A stretch of 64,000 nt of DNA, from contig NZ_CP166871.1 of NCBI RefSeq assembly GCF_041379045.1, positions 372,001 to 436,000 of the forward strand. The letters run 5' to 3'. Under the pieces are notes generated by a model that worked only from the letters and a program-made list of their open reading frames with translations, was not told the origin of the DNA and did not search any database. Each line of letters starts with the position of its first letter. Positions within the stretch are counted from its first letter, which is position 1. Position numbers and translations under genes: made by a program. This document shows, piece after piece, positions 17,122-26,692 of this stretch. Origin of the DNA: Thalassotalea ponticola (GTDB taxonomy: Bacteria; Pseudomonadota; Gammaproteobacteria; Enterobacterales; Alteromonadaceae).

Positions 17122-19447
17122 TAAAAAATCACAATCTCGTACGCAGTCTGCAAATTCAGTATCCGGGCAAAGCAAAGGTCATGAAGTAAGTCGGTACTTA
17201 CTTGTTACTGCGGTTAAGCTGTCGCTTATTTTCATTACGACCTTTTTGCTATACGCAATTTATTTGGACGGCAAAGTTAGACAAAGCTTTGAAGGACAGC
17301 GTTGGCAGGTACCGGCGCAAGTATACGGCCGCGTATTAACATTAGATTACGATAGCCAAATCAACCTAGATGATGTAACCGAAGAGCTGCGTTACATTGG
17401 TTATCAACCGGTTGAGATGGTACGTCAACCCGGACAATACTCACAGGGTGTGGGCGGGCTCACGGTTTATCGACGTCCGTTTGACTTTGGCTTTGGTATG
17501 GAGCCCGCAACTCGTATTCGTATTGATGTGCGCGACGATACCGTATTTCGTTTGTTTGTCGATGATCAGCAAGTCCATCAAGTTAAGTTAGAGCCGGTGT
17601 TGATAGACCGCATTACCTCTTCCGATGGTGAGGATCGAGTGGTATTGCGACTCGATCAAACGCCGCAAGCGTTAATTGATGCATTACTGTTAGTCGAAGA
17701 TCGCAATTTTTATGAACACTACGGTATCTCACCCACCGGTATTTTACGGGCGTTTTGGAAGAACCTGTTAGCCGGTGAAGCGGTGCAAGGGGGGAGTACG
17801 CTAACCCAACAGCTTGCCAAAAACATGTACTTGAGTCGCGACAAAACCATTTGGCGCAAAGTCAATGAAGCGATGATTGCGGTTATTTTAGAGCAACGCT
17901 ATTCCAAAGATCAGTTGCTCGAAGCGTATATTAATGAAGTCTATCTCGGACAACACTTCGCCAATGGTATTCACGGTTTTGGTTTAGCCGCTGAGTTTTA
18001 CTTTGGCAAGCGCATCGAAAACTTAGATGCAAGTCAACTAGCGTTGTTGGTGGGCATGGTAAAAGGGCCGTCGTATTATGACCCATGGCGCCGTCCTCAG
18101 CGGGCCTTAGAACGACGTGATCTGGTGTTGTCGATGATGTTTCAAAAACACTTCTTCGACAGCGATACCTATCAGCATTTGCTGATGAGTCCGTTGGCAG
18201 TGCGTGCCGAGCGCCGAATGGATAAACAAAAATTTCCGGGTTATATGCAACTGGTTCGCAGAGAGCTGAAAAATATGGGCGCTGCCAGTGCAATGCAATC
18301 TGGTATTCGCGTATTTACTGGGTTCAATTTAAGCAAACAACTCAACGCCGAACGAGCTGTCGTTGAGCAATTGGCTAAACTGTCTAAACAACACGATACT
18401 GATTTACAAGGGGCAATGGTGGTCAGTGATGTTCGCAGCGGTATGATTGAAGCGATTGTCGCTGGTAAGGAGGCCAAGTTCTCTGGTTTTAACCGCGCAC
18501 TTGATGCCAAGCGTCCGATTGGATCACTCATTAAACCCGTGGTTTACCTTACCGCATTACAACAAGCTCAAGCCTATCACTTTGCCACACCACTTGACGA
18601 TAAACCCATTGTCTTAAAAAACGAGCAAGGCGATACGTGGCAACCAAAAAATTACGATGGTAAATATCGCGGTAACGTACCGCTGTTAGACGCCTTGGTT
18701 TACTCTCTCAATGTACCGACGGTGAACTTGGGGCAACAGTTAGGGGTCAACAACGTCGCTCACACCTTGTGGTCACTTGGTTATGATGGTGATATCAATC
18801 AGGTGCCAAGTTTGTTTTTAGGGGCGATTAACATGTCTCCGCTTGAAGTCAATACCTGGTATAACACTATCGCAAACCACGGTTTGTACAATCAAACCTC
18901 TGCGGTTGATTACGTGTTATCAGGTGATGGCGAAGAACTGTGGCGGCGATTTACCAATGTCGACGTGCGCATCTCTCCAAAGGTGGCTTATTTACTTGAT
19001 TTTGCATTGACTAAGGTTGCCCAGCAAGGTACTGCGCGCTCCCTATCGTGGCGCTTGCCCGAGCAACAGGTGGCGGGAAAAACCGGTACCAGCAACGATG
19101 GCCGCGACGCATGGTTTGTTGGTTACGATCAAAACAGCTTAGTCACCACCTGGGTCGGCCGTGATGACAACGGTCAAACTGAGCTCACCGGGAGTTCTGG
19201 TGCGTTACCTATCTTTGCCCAGTTTATGCAGCAACAGGGCGTCAGCGAACGGTTAGAATTTATGCCTGTTGGTATTGAAATGACCACCTTTGAACTTGCC
19301 ACGGGCAATGCGGTATTGGGCGATTGCGCTAACGTGATTGACTACCCGGCGATTGTTGACAATCTCGCCTACAGTTCAACCTGTTTGCAAAAACGGGAAA
19401 AGCCACCTAGCTGGTTAAAGCGCTTATTTGGTTTGGGCGCAGATTAA
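17114..19447 (+). CDS. mrcB: Penicillin-binding protein 1B, bifunctional peptidoglycan synthase
   Basis: Class A PBP, 777 residues. After a short cytoplasmic N-terminus there is one membrane anchor (residues 30-52), then a UB2H-like regulatory domain. The GT51 glycosyltransferase has catalytic E195 in VEDRNFYEHYG, with GGSTLTQQLAKN and the second conserved Glu in EAYINEVYLGQ. The transpeptidase has S471-L-I-K474, the SLN motif (SLNVPTVN) and KTG (AGKTGTSNDG). It polymerises lipid II and crosslinks stem peptides at the outer face of the inner membrane. It overlaps hrpB by eight bases and ends in a strong terminator. Confidence 0.97.
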   Translation: MANKKSQSRTQSANSVSGQSKGHEVSRYLLVTAVKLSLIFITTFLLYAIYLDGKVRQSFEGQRWQVPAQVYGRVLTLDYDSQINLDDVTEELRYIGYQPVEMVRQPGQYSQGVGGLTVYRRPFDFGFGMEPATRIRIDVRDDTVFRLFVDDQQVHQVKLEPVLIDRITSSDGEDRVVLRLDQTPQALIDALLLVEDRNFYEHYGISPTGILRAFWKNLLAGEAVQGGSTLTQQLAKNMYLSRDKTIWRKVNEAMIAVILEQRYSKDQLLEAYINEVYLGQHFANGIHGFGLAAEFYFGKRIENLDASQLALLVGMVKGPSYYDPWRRPQRALERRDLVLSMMFQKHFFDSDTYQHLLMSPLAVRAERRMDKQKFPGYMQLVRRELKNMGAASAMQSGIRVFTGFNLSKQLNAERAVVEQLAKLSKQHDTDLQGAMVVSDVRSGMIEAIVAGKEAKFSGFNRALDAKRPIGSLIKPVVYLTALQQAQAYHFATPLDDKPIVLKNEQGDTWQPKNYDGKYRGNVPLLDALVYSLNVPTVNLGQQLGVNNVAHTLWSLGYDGDINQVPSLFLGAINMSPLEVNTWYNTIANHGLYNQTSAVDYVLSGDGEELWRRFTNVDVRISPKVAYLLDFALTKVAQQGTARSLSWRLPEQQVAGKTGTSNDGRDAWFVGYDQNSLVTTWVGRDDNGQTELTGSSGALPIFAQFMQQQGVSERLEFMPVGIEMTTFELATGNAVLGDCANVIDYPAIVDNLAYSSTCLQKREKPPSWLKRLFGLGAD

Positions 19448-19481
19448 CTGAGCCACATATCAGTGGCGCAAACCACACCAA

Positions 19482-19527
19482 TAAAAAGGCCGGAACGCAT
19501 ATGCTGTCGTTCCGGCCTCGTTTTATT
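19482..19527. terminator. Terminator between convergent mrcB and hemL
   Basis: AGGCCGGAACG and CGTTCCGGCCT form an 11-bp stem around a 10-base loop (19487-19518). It is flanked by AATAAAA on the left and CGTTTTATTT on the right, so it can act on both strands. Confidence 0.9.
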
Positions 19528-19565
19528 TGTTGCTTAGCTTGAGCTATGACTGCACAGCGGTGTGC

Positions 19566-20855
19566 TTATGCGCTCGCTAATTTGGCAAAACAACGATCAG
19601 CTGCCGCGATGGTATTTTCAATGTCAGCTTGTGAGTGAGCAGTTGACAAAAAGCCAGCTTCAAATGCCGATGGTGCTAGGTAAACGCCTTCGTCGAGCAT
19701 CATGTGAAAGAAGCGGTTGAACGCATCGTTATCACATTGCATCACTTGGGCAAACGTATTGACCTGTGGTTGATCGGTAAAGAAAATACCAAACATCGCG
19801 CCGACGTAATTAATGCTCAAGGCAATACCGTGCTTAGTTGCCGCATCCTTAAAACCTTCGGCTAATTGCTGGGTATTAGCAGCCAGTTGTTGATGATAAT
19901 CTTGGCTACTTAATTCGGTTAACGCCGCTAAGCCCGCTGCCATGGCAATAGGGTTACCAGACAATGTACCCGCTTGGTAAACCGGACCAACAGGGGCAAT
20001 GTAATCCATTATTTCGGCTTTGCCACCAAAAGCACCAACAGGCATCCCGCCGCCGATAACTTTGCCCAGCGTGGTGAGATCGGGTTTGACTTGATAATGT
20101 GCCTGTGCACCACCTAGGGCAACGCGGAAACCGGTCATCACTTCGTCAAATATTAATACGCTGTTATATTGATCACAGATATCGCGTAAGCCCTGTAAAA
20201 ATCCATCTACAGGAGGAATACAGTTCATGTTACCCGCTACTGGCTCAACAATAATACAAGCGATATCATCGCCGTACTCGCTAAAAGCGGTTTTAACAGA
20301 GTCGATATCATTGTAGTTAACTGTCAACGTGTGTTGTGCTAAGTCAGCCGGAATACCTGGTGAATTGGGCACGCCTAAGGTTAAAGCACCTGAGCCGGCT
20401 TTGACTAATAGCGAATCTGCATGGCCGTGATAGCAACCTTCAAATTTGAGGATCTTGTTGCGGTTGGTATAACCGCGCGCTAGGCGAATGGCGCTCATGG
20501 TGGCTTCGGTACCCGAACTAACCATGCGCAGCTTTTCCATGCTCGGCACTAACTCGCGCACTTTCTCGGCCATGGTGATTTCAAGTTCCGTTGGGGCGCC
20601 AAAGCTGAGGCCGTTTTGTGCGGTTTCAATCACCGCTTGTAAAATTTTAGGGTGATTATGACCTAAAATCATCGGTCCCCAAGAGCCAACGTAATCGATA
20701 TATTTATTGCCATCGGCATCATAAGTATATGCACCATCCGCTTTTTCAATAAAGCGAGGGCTGCCACCAACACCCTTAAAGGCGCGTACAGGTGAATTTA
20801 CGCCACCGGGAATGGTTTGTTGCGCTTTTTCAAATAATTGCTGTGAATGTGACAT
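19566..20855 (-). CDS. hemL: Glutamate-1-semialdehyde 2,1-aminomutase
   Basis: PLP enzyme that converts glutamate-1-semialdehyde to 5-aminolevulinate in the C5 heme pathway. It is 429 residues, the usual length. The N-terminus has [12 protein letters not shown]. The cofactor region includes [10 protein letters not shown] with the pyridine-contacting Asp. The Schiff-base lysine is in [18 protein letters not shown]. It is separated by 13 bases from pyrB, and hemJ is one gene further upstream, so two tetrapyrrole-pathway genes lie close together. Confidence 0.97.
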   Translation of the reverse strand: MSHSQQLFEKAQQTIPGGVNSPVRAFKGVGGSPRFIEKADGAYTYDADGNKYIDYVGSWGPMILGHNHPKILQAVIETAQNGLSFGAPTELEITMAEKVRELVPSMEKLRMVSSGTEATMSAIRLARGYTNRNKILKFEGCYHGHADSLLVKAGSGALTLGVPNSPGIPADLAQHTLTVNYNDIDSVKTAFSEYGDDIACIIVEPVAGNMNCIPPVDGFLQGLRDICDQYNSVLIFDEVMTGFRVALGGAQAHYQVKPDLTTLGKVIGGGMPVGAFGGKAEIMDYIAPVGPVYQAGTLSGNPIAMAAGLAALTELSSQDYHQQLAANTQQLAEGFKDAATKHGIALSINYVGAMFGIFFTDQPQVNTFAQVMQCDNDAFNRFFHMMLDEGVYLAPSAFEAGFLSTAHSQADIENTIAAADRCFAKLASA

Positions 20856-20868
20856 AAAAATTCCTATA

Positions 20869-21879
20869 TTATTTCGCTTTATTACTGTACCAAGTGACGT
20901 CTCGTTCGTATTGGCTTAGCTTGTCTTCGACCCCAAGCGCCAAGGCAAATAAGGCCATGCGTACCAAAACCCCATTTTGCGCTTGGCGGAAGATCGCTAA
21001 ATTAACGTTGTCGTCTAAATCAACGCTCAATTCGTTTGCTTCAGGGCGCGAGTCGCGTGGTAATGGATGCATGATCACCGTGTTGTCTTTACAGTGTTGC
21101 TCATATACCGCTTTATTCAAACTAAAGTGGCCTCGGTAGAGGTCGGCTTCCGCTTTACTGCTAAAGCGCTCTTCTTGAATGCGGGTTTGATACAAAACAT
21201 CGCTCTTTAAATTGCCAGCCATGGTATCGGTAATGGTCACCTTATGCCCAGCGTCATCGAGAATACTGACCACGTGATCTGGCATCTGCAACTCTTTTGG
21301 CGATACTAAGGTTAGGTGCACATTGTCGTATAAACTCAATAGTTTAGACAGTGAATGGACGGTGCGACCGTGCTTTAGGTCACCCATTAAGCAGATATTC
21401 AAGTTGTCGATACCTTGACCAAAACGACTCATTTCGGCATCGATAGTAAATAAATCAAGTAGTGCTTGAGTTGGGTGTTCATTGGCACCATCACCACCAT
21501 TGATCACGGGAACGCTGCTGCCCGAGGCAAATTCAGCTACCGAGTGCATAGTCGGGTGTCGCATTGCGATGATATCCGCATAGCCGCTAATAACCCGAGC
21601 GGTATCAACTAGCGATTCACCTTTGGTTAGCGACGAGCTTTCTTGACCTACGGTTTCATGAACAAAACCACCTAGCAACTGAAATGCCGTACCAAAAGAT
21701 ACGCGAGTACGAGTGCTTGGCTCGAAAAACAAGTTGTTTAATATTGCCCCCTGTAATACGTGACACTGCTTTTGACGGCTGGCATAAGGGATCATGCGCT
21801 TGGCAACATCGAGAATTCGGGTTACTGCATCGCGATCAAACTGGGATACCGATAAGATGTGGCTGCCCTGAAATTTCAT
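20869..21879 (-). CDS. pyrB: Aspartate carbamoyltransferase catalytic subunit
   Basis: Condenses carbamoyl phosphate with aspartate in pyrimidine synthesis. The carbamoyl-phosphate site [11 protein letters not shown] and the LTKGES loop with the active-site Lys are present, as are [17 protein letters not shown] and HPLPRDSR. At 336 residues it is longer than E. coli PyrB (about 311). Insertions and a roughly 25-residue C-terminal extension ([14 protein letters not shown]) account for the difference, a form seen in Shewanella-like bacteria. No pyrI follows it here, so regulatory-subunit control cannot be judged from this window. Confidence 0.95.
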   Translation of the reverse strand: MKFQGSHILSVSQFDRDAVTRILDVAKRMIPYASRQKQCHVLQGAILNNLFFEPSTRTRVSFGTAFQLLGGFVHETVGQESSSLTKGESLVDTARVISGYADIIAMRHPTMHSVAEFASGSSVPVINGGDGANEHPTQALLDLFTIDAEMSRFGQGIDNLNICLMGDLKHGRTVHSLSKLLSLYDNVHLTLVSPKELQMPDHVVSILDDAGHKVTITDTMAGNLKSDVLYQTRIQEERFSSKAEADLYRGHFSLNKAVYEQHCKDNTVIMHPLPRDSRPEANELSVDLDDNVNLAIFRQAQNGVLVRMALFALALGVEDKLSQYERDVTWYSNKAK

Positions 21880-22017
21880 TGTGGTTTTCTACCTGATTAA
21901 GATTAACTAACGTTGCTGGAACACACCGCCTAGGTACTGATAAAACAGCTTTGAGTCGGTGTGTTAAATTTTCGCGCAACGATAGCATAAAAGCGCACTA
22001 TTGTTAACAATTCGAGG

Positions 22018-22452
22018 TTAATAGAGCACCGGTTTTACTACCGCTAAAAGGATAATGGCAAACAACGCAAATACTGGGATCTCATTAAAAATACGATAAA
22101 AGCGACCACTGCGCTTATTGCGGTCGTGTTTGAAATCGGCTAACAATTTAAAACAGTAGACGTGGTATCCTGTCAATAAAATCACGATGACCAGTTTTAG
22201 GTGTAACCAACTACTGACTAAAATCCATGAGGTGCCGTAGTAATGCATCATCCACAAACCAAACAACCAAGTGAGTAACGCAAACGGCGTGACAAAAAAC
22301 AACAAACGCCGCTCCATGATTTTGAGCTGTTGATGGACTTCGTTTTGCGTCGATTCTGCGTGATATACAAATAGCCTAGGCAAATAAAAAATACCGGCAA
22401 ACCACGCTACCATAAAGGCAATATGAAACGCCTTAACCCATAATATTGACAC
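22018..22452 (-). CDS. hemJ: Protoporphyrinogen IX oxidase HemJ
   Basis: Integral membrane protein of the HemJ (former UPF0093) family, 144 residues, with four hydrophobic helices. It has the conserved pattern W-x-K-x-x-H-I with MVAWFAGIFYLPRLFVYH near the N-terminus and the HLKLVIVILLTGYH helix. HemJ oxidises protoporphyrinogen IX to protoporphyrin IX in bacteria that lack HemG or HemY. The gene overlaps the end of the ClC gene by one base, so the two are coupled. hemL is downstream beyond pyrB. Confidence 0.9.
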   Translation of the reverse strand: MSILWVKAFHIAFMVAWFAGIFYLPRLFVYHAESTQNEVHQQLKIMERRLLFFVTPFALLTWLFGLWMMHYYGTSWILVSSWLHLKLVIVILLTGYHVYCFKLLADFKHDRNKRSGRFYRIFNEIPVFALFAIILLAVVKPVLY

Positions 22453-24134
22453 TACATCGCTCCTTTTGTTAAGACTTGGCGAATTTTTTCAAAGGTTAAT
22501 ACGCCAATAATATTATCCATTGATTTTTGGTAAATATAAACGGCGCCATCGCGCTTCTCATACAAGGCATAATAGGCCTCGGATAAGGTGGCTTGGCTAT
22601 CGATTGCCGGCATGTCGGTGATCTTTAAGGCGCTATTATCAGAATCGACGGGATGTAAATTAAGGTCAATATCGACTAAGCGAAATCGATGCGGCTGAGT
22701 TTTATCGCGAATGATGAGGTGCCCTTCGGTGATTGCGCTCAAGGCGCTTTTTACGTATTTGGTTTCATCGTTATCAATTAGCTGAAAACGCGTGTCGATA
22801 TGTGACAACACCCCGTACTTTTGCAAACTGCTTTCCACTGGCGTAAGTTGATACGGCAATTGTTGAAACTCCAATTGCTGTAAAAATATCGAGCGATTTT
22901 GCCAAAACTGCGTCGAGGTTAAATAGGCACTGGTAATAACCACCATGGCGGGCAAAACCAACGCCAATTGGTTGGACAACTCGACAATAGTCAACAACGC
23001 TGCTAGCGGAGCATTGAGTGTTGCTGCCAACATACCCGCCATGCCAAGCAGGGCATAGTCACCAGCAATACTGGCATCGTGAAACAACAGCGATACGCAC
23101 AGTGCCATCAAGGCCCCAGCTACTGCGCCAATACCCAACGTCGGCCCAATAATCCCACCGGGAATACCCAAGCCAAGCACTATCACCGTGGCTAAAAACT
23201 TGGCGACAAGTACCGCTAAAATAAGCCATACATGAGTGTCAGAATCAAATAAAAACGTTATCGCACTTAAACTGGCTCCCATGCTATGGGGGACGATAAG
23301 ACCAATTAAGCCCATCAGCAATGCGGCGATCATTAAACGTCTGGCCATGTGTATATCGCGGGTGTATTTGAGTACCGCCATCAATGAACTATTAAAGGCT
23401 TTTGCCAAGGTACCGAGTAATATACCGAACAGAATTAATAACGGGTAATGCCAAAAGTCGATGGCAACGTAGGCGAAAAATTCAAACTCGTGATAGGGGC
23501 CAAAAAACGCGTGAGTCATCAATGAGCCAATGACAGACGCTAACATCACCGGAACGAAAATGTGCAGCTTGTATTCGCGCAGAATCACTTCCATAACAAA
23601 GATAACAGCCGCAAGTGGGGTGTTAAAGCTCGCCGATATGCCGGCTGCAATACCGCAAGCACAGAGGATTCTTATGCTGTTGTACGGCAGCGACAATTTA
23701 TTACCTAAAAACGAACTGGCTGCTGCGCCAATGTGCACAGCGGGTCCCTCTCGGCCAACCGAGAAGCCACCGGCTAATGCGGCAATACCGCCAAAAAATT
23801 GAGTAAGGGTGTTTTTAAAGGGAATGACACCATAGGCGCTCTTGAGCCGGTACAAGACAAATGGGATCCCCATACGCGCATATTTAAAGCGACTGATAAG
23901 GGCGACTAAAAGAATAAAGCAAACCGCAATTAATGGGGTTATAAATCGATAAAATTCTGGTAAAGTGGTGTAATCGTCTGCAGTTTGCAGATATAACAAT
24001 TGGATAGACTCAACGCTGTAACGAAATAAGATGATAAATACAGATGCTAATGTCGCTCCCAAAATAGCGAGCAAGCACAGCTGTAAAGATGGCTCGGGTT
24101 TAGCCAATTTTTTCCTTAATGACCCTAAGGACAT
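22452..24134 (-). CDS. ClC-family anion channel/transporter with C-terminal CBS region
   Basis: A 560-residue ClC protein. The membrane part (about residues 15-415) has VGREGPAVHIG with the gating glutamate E129. A cytoplasmic C-terminal region (about 430-560) resembles a CBS pair. Aligned by eye to E. coli ClcA, the position of the central anion-coordinating Ser107 is M88 (in ARMGIP). The internal proton glutamate E203 is V183 (FVMEVIL). The C-terminal helix R region lacks a clear equivalent of Tyr445. This is not a standard ClcA, and whether it is a chloride channel, an exchanger or selective for another anion is open. It is coupled to hemJ. Confidence 0.85.
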   Translation of the reverse strand: MSLGSLRKKLAKPEPSLQLCLLAILGATLASVFIILFRYSVESIQLLYLQTADDYTTLPEFYRFITPLIAVCFILLVALISRFKYARMGIPFVLYRLKSAYGVIPFKNTLTQFFGGIAALAGGFSVGREGPAVHIGAAASSFLGNKLSLPYNSIRILCACGIAAGISASFNTPLAAVIFVMEVILREYKLHIFVPVMLASVIGSLMTHAFFGPYHEFEFFAYVAIDFWHYPLLILFGILLGTLAKAFNSSLMAVLKYTRDIHMARRLMIAALLMGLIGLIVPHSMGASLSAITFLFDSDTHVWLILAVLVAKFLATVIVLGLGIPGGIIGPTLGIGAVAGALMALCVSLLFHDASIAGDYALLGMAGMLAATLNAPLAALLTIVELSNQLALVLPAMVVITSAYLTSTQFWQNRSIFLQQLEFQQLPYQLTPVESSLQKYGVLSHIDTRFQLIDNDETKYVKSALSAITEGHLIIRDKTQPHRFRLVDIDLNLHPVDSDNSALKITDMPAIDSQATLSEAYYALYEKRDGAVYIYQKSMDNIIGVLTFEKIRQVLTKGAM

Positions 24135-24187
24135 AAAATAACCTTTTCGCGTTTTCGGTTACAGAGTACTTATATAATACGTTAAAA

Positions 24188-24907
24188 ATGAACTGGTTAA
24201 AATCATTAACATTAACAGATTTGCATCGTCAATTTGGCGCATTTCGACTGCTGATAATCACTGTCTTCGCATTGTCGATAGTGGCGTTTTGCGCATACAA
24301 AGTCGGTCACAGCTATCAAGGCTACCAAGACACCATTATTGCCCAGCAAAAACAACGCCTAGATAAGCTTTATCAAATGAATGAAGTGGCAAGAACGCAA
24401 ATTAACACCTTGCTCTTAGAGCTAGAAATAGAACGGCTTGCCAATCAAAAAGCCCAAAACGCGCTGCGGTTGGTTGAAGACGAGCATTTTTCGCTGCGTA
24501 AAGAGTTGGCATTTTACGAAAAGATCATGGCGCCAGAGAAAACCGCTAACGGGGTCATTATCGACGACGTCGAAATCACCCCGACCGCAAGTGCTAACCA
24601 CTATCGTTTTCGGGTTGTGCTGGTACAGCAACAGCAGAGTAAGCGATACGCAAAAGGCTATATTGCGCTAAAATTAAAGGGCAGTAAAAACCAGCGTCCA
24701 GCAAGTATTGATATTACTAACCTATCGACATTGGATAAAGAAGCACTCTCGTTTAGTTTTCAATATTTTCAGGTGATAGAAGGGGCATTTACGCTACCCG
24801 ATGATTTTATTCCTGAGAGTGTTGATGTTTCTGCCATATTGCCCAAAGGTCGATGGCAAAAGTATCATCGCTTAGATGAAACACATGCTTGGCCAACAAA
24901 TACTTGA
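24188..24907 (+). CDS. DUF6776-like membrane-anchored coiled-coil protein
   Basis: A 239-residue protein. One N-terminal transmembrane helix (about residues 20-42, LLIITVFALSIVAFCAY) is followed by a coiled coil (about 50-115, rich in Gln, Leu and Glu) and a small beta-rich C-terminal domain (about 120-235). This layout and its place upstream of erpA fit the DUF6776 family of gammaproteobacteria, for which no function is established. It probably sits in the inner membrane with its bulk in the periplasm. It diverges from the ClC gene. Confidence 0.65.
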   Translation: MNWLKSLTLTDLHRQFGAFRLLIITVFALSIVAFCAYKVGHSYQGYQDTIIAQQKQRLDKLYQMNEVARTQINTLLLELEIERLANQKAQNALRLVEDEHFSLRKELAFYEKIMAPEKTANGVIIDDVEITPTASANHYRFRVVLVQQQQSKRYAKGYIALKLKGSKNQRPASIDITNLSTLDKEALSFSFQYFQVIEGAFTLPDDFIPESVDVSAILPKGRWQKYHRLDETHAWPTNT

Positions 24908-25026
24908 TCTAAACGCTCAGGTTTAAGATAATTCACATCGGTAAATTATGGCTGCGCCTTGCATCGAGTCAAAGGCGACGCTTAATTTGGTAATTACAAT
25001 TCATATTTGAGTGTTAAGAAGTCGTT

Positions 25027-25368
25027 ATGTCAGATAACCAGTTTCCAATACAATTTAGTGACGCAGCAGCGAATAAAGTGAAGCTATTAGTCAGTGAAGA
25101 AGAAAACCCTGAATTAAAGCTGCGAGTTTATGTTACCGGTGGTGGTTGCTCTGGTTTTCAGTATGGCTTTACCTTTGACGAAAAAGTTAATGACGGCGAC
25201 ATGACCATTGAAAAAAATGGCGTGACCATGGTTGTCGATCCCATGAGTTTACAATATCTCGTTGGCGGTACCGTTGACTATGTTGAAGGGCTTGAGGGCG
25301 CTCGCTTTTTAGTCGATAACCCGAATGCTGAAACAACCTGTGGTTGTGGAGCATCGTTTTCGATTTAA
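25027..25368 (+). CDS. erpA: Iron-sulfur cluster insertion protein ErpA
   Basis: A-type Fe-S carrier of 113 residues that delivers clusters to targets such as the isoprenoid enzymes IspG/IspH and respiratory dehydrogenases. The three conserved cysteines are C41 ([11 protein letters not shown]), C105 and C107 ([10 protein letters not shown]). [14 protein letters not shown] is the typical ErpA core. The monocistronic layout and downstream terminator suggest independent expression. I could not recognise an IscR site in the 119-base upstream interval. Confidence 0.97.
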   Translation: MSDNQFPIQFSDAAANKVKLLVSEEENPELKLRVYVTGGGCSGFQYGFTFDEKVNDGDMTIEKNGVTMVVDPMSLQYLVGGTVDYVEGLEGARFLVDNPNAETTCGCGASFSI

Positions 25369-25423
25369 TCGATATTTACCGAGCACAGGTAACGCATTGA
25401 TAGGTTGATCGCAATTCAATGTG

Positions 25424-25452
25424 AAAAAGCAGCAAATATTTGCTGCTTTTTT
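25424..25452 (+). terminator. Rho-independent terminator downstream of erpA
   Basis: AAAAAGCAGCAAAT and ATTTGCTGCTTTTT form a perfect 28-base palindrome with a further T at the right end. It lies 56 bases after the erpA stop. Confidence 0.88.
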
Positions 25453-25588
25453 GCATTTAAGTGCTGATTAATTATGCAATTTCGTTTTATACTAGCAGAA
25501 AAGATAAAAAATAATTATAAGTGTGCTACTGATTTACGGCGAATGTAGGTGGTGGTGCGCAATACGACTTACTTTTTTGGGAATCTTT

Positions 25589-26692
25589 ATGGCAGTAATT
25601 GGCCAACAAAAACGCGCTAATTCGTTGTTAACAGGGCTCGCAACACGTCCTTATATACTCGCCATCGCTATCGCCTTGTTGCTCAGTTTATGGCTGTTCA
25701 GCGGCATGCTTGGTCAAGAGCAAAAGTCGGCGCCAACCATCCGTACCAACGCCCCAGTAGCCAATGTAACGGTGAAAACCTTTTACGCCGAGCCGATTGA
25801 ACACACTGTGACCTTGTATGGTCGTACAGAACCCGACAGGCAAGTGATATTGCAGGCACAAGTTGCCGGTGAGATCACCGAAGTATTCGCGCAACGAGGT
25901 CAATATGTGCGCAAAGGCGATGTTATCGCTAAAATTGCACTCAATGATTTACCCGCTCAGTTAGAGCACTATCAAACTCTACTAAAACAACGCCGTGTTG
26001 ATTACTACGGCGCTAAGGCTCTGTTTAGCGGTGGCCTAGAAAACGAATCTGCGTTGGCCAAGCGCCTTGCCGATGTAACCGAAGCAAAAGCAGATTTGGC
26101 ACGCATTGAGTTGGCGATTGAAAACACCACCATCGTGGCGCCATTTGATGGCGTATTGAATGAGCGATTTGTTGAAGTTGGTGACTACGTCAGTCCGAGT
26201 GAAGACATTGCCATGCTGGCTGATTTGGATCCGTTGATTATTCGCGCCCACTTGTCGGAACAACAAGTGGGTACTATGGAACTCAATCAACGAGCGCGCG
26301 TGACTTTGCTCAATCAGCAACAGGCAAGCGGACAAATTCGCTACATCGCCAGTGTCGCAAACGAGCAAACCAATACTTTTAAAGTTGAAATCGCCATCGA
26401 TAATGGCAACCAGCAGTATTTAGCTGGAATGAGCTCGGAAGTTGAACTGTCGAAAAGGCAAGTCTCAGCGATCAAAGTGTCCCCGGCGTTATTGGCATTA
26501 GATGCCAATGGCAGCATTGGTATTAAGTCGGTAGCCGACGAGCGCGTTGTGTTTACGCCGGCGCAAATTGTCAAAAGCGATGAAGATGGTATTTGGTTAG
26601 CTGGGTTGGCCGACGAGATGCGCATTATTACCCTAGGCCAAGGGTTTGTGCGTGCCGGCGATAAGGTGTCAGTCGTCGAGGTACTTGATTAG
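25589..26692 (+). CDS. RND efflux periplasmic adaptor (membrane fusion protein)
   Basis: About 367 residues when started at the ATG of MAVIGQQK (25589). The frame is open to 25523, but that upstream stretch is Trp/Cys-rich and unlike the family. An N-terminal membrane anchor (about residues 20-40) precedes a lipoyl/barrel-sandwich region (LQAQVAGEITEVFAQRGQYV), a short helical hairpin, the second lipoyl half (IVAPFDGVLNERFVEVGDYV) and a beta-barrel. It connects the inner-membrane RND pump to an outer-membrane channel. Its stop codon directly abuts the pump gene. No outer-membrane factor is encoded nearby, so an unlinked TolC-type protein would be needed. Confidence 0.9.
   Translation: MAVIGQQKRANSLLTGLATRPYILAIAIALLLSLWLFSGMLGQEQKSAPTIRTNAPVANVTVKTFYAEPIEHTVTLYGRTEPDRQVILQAQVAGEITEVFAQRGQYVRKGDVIAKIALNDLPAQLEHYQTLLKQRRVDYYGAKALFSGGLENESALAKRLADVTEAKADLARIELAIENTTIVAPFDGVLNERFVEVGDYVSPSEDIAMLADLDPLIIRAHLSEQQVGTMELNQRARVTLLNQQQASGQIRYIASVANEQTNTFKVEIAIDNGNQQYLAGMSSEVELSKRQVSAIKVSPALLALDANGSIGIKSVADERVVFTPAQIVKSDEDGIWLAGLADEMRIITLGQGFVRAGDKVSVVEVLD

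Noticed and set aside
24908..25026. IscR-type operator upstream of erpA
   Set aside because: I looked for the type 1 and type 2 patterns and found no convincing match.
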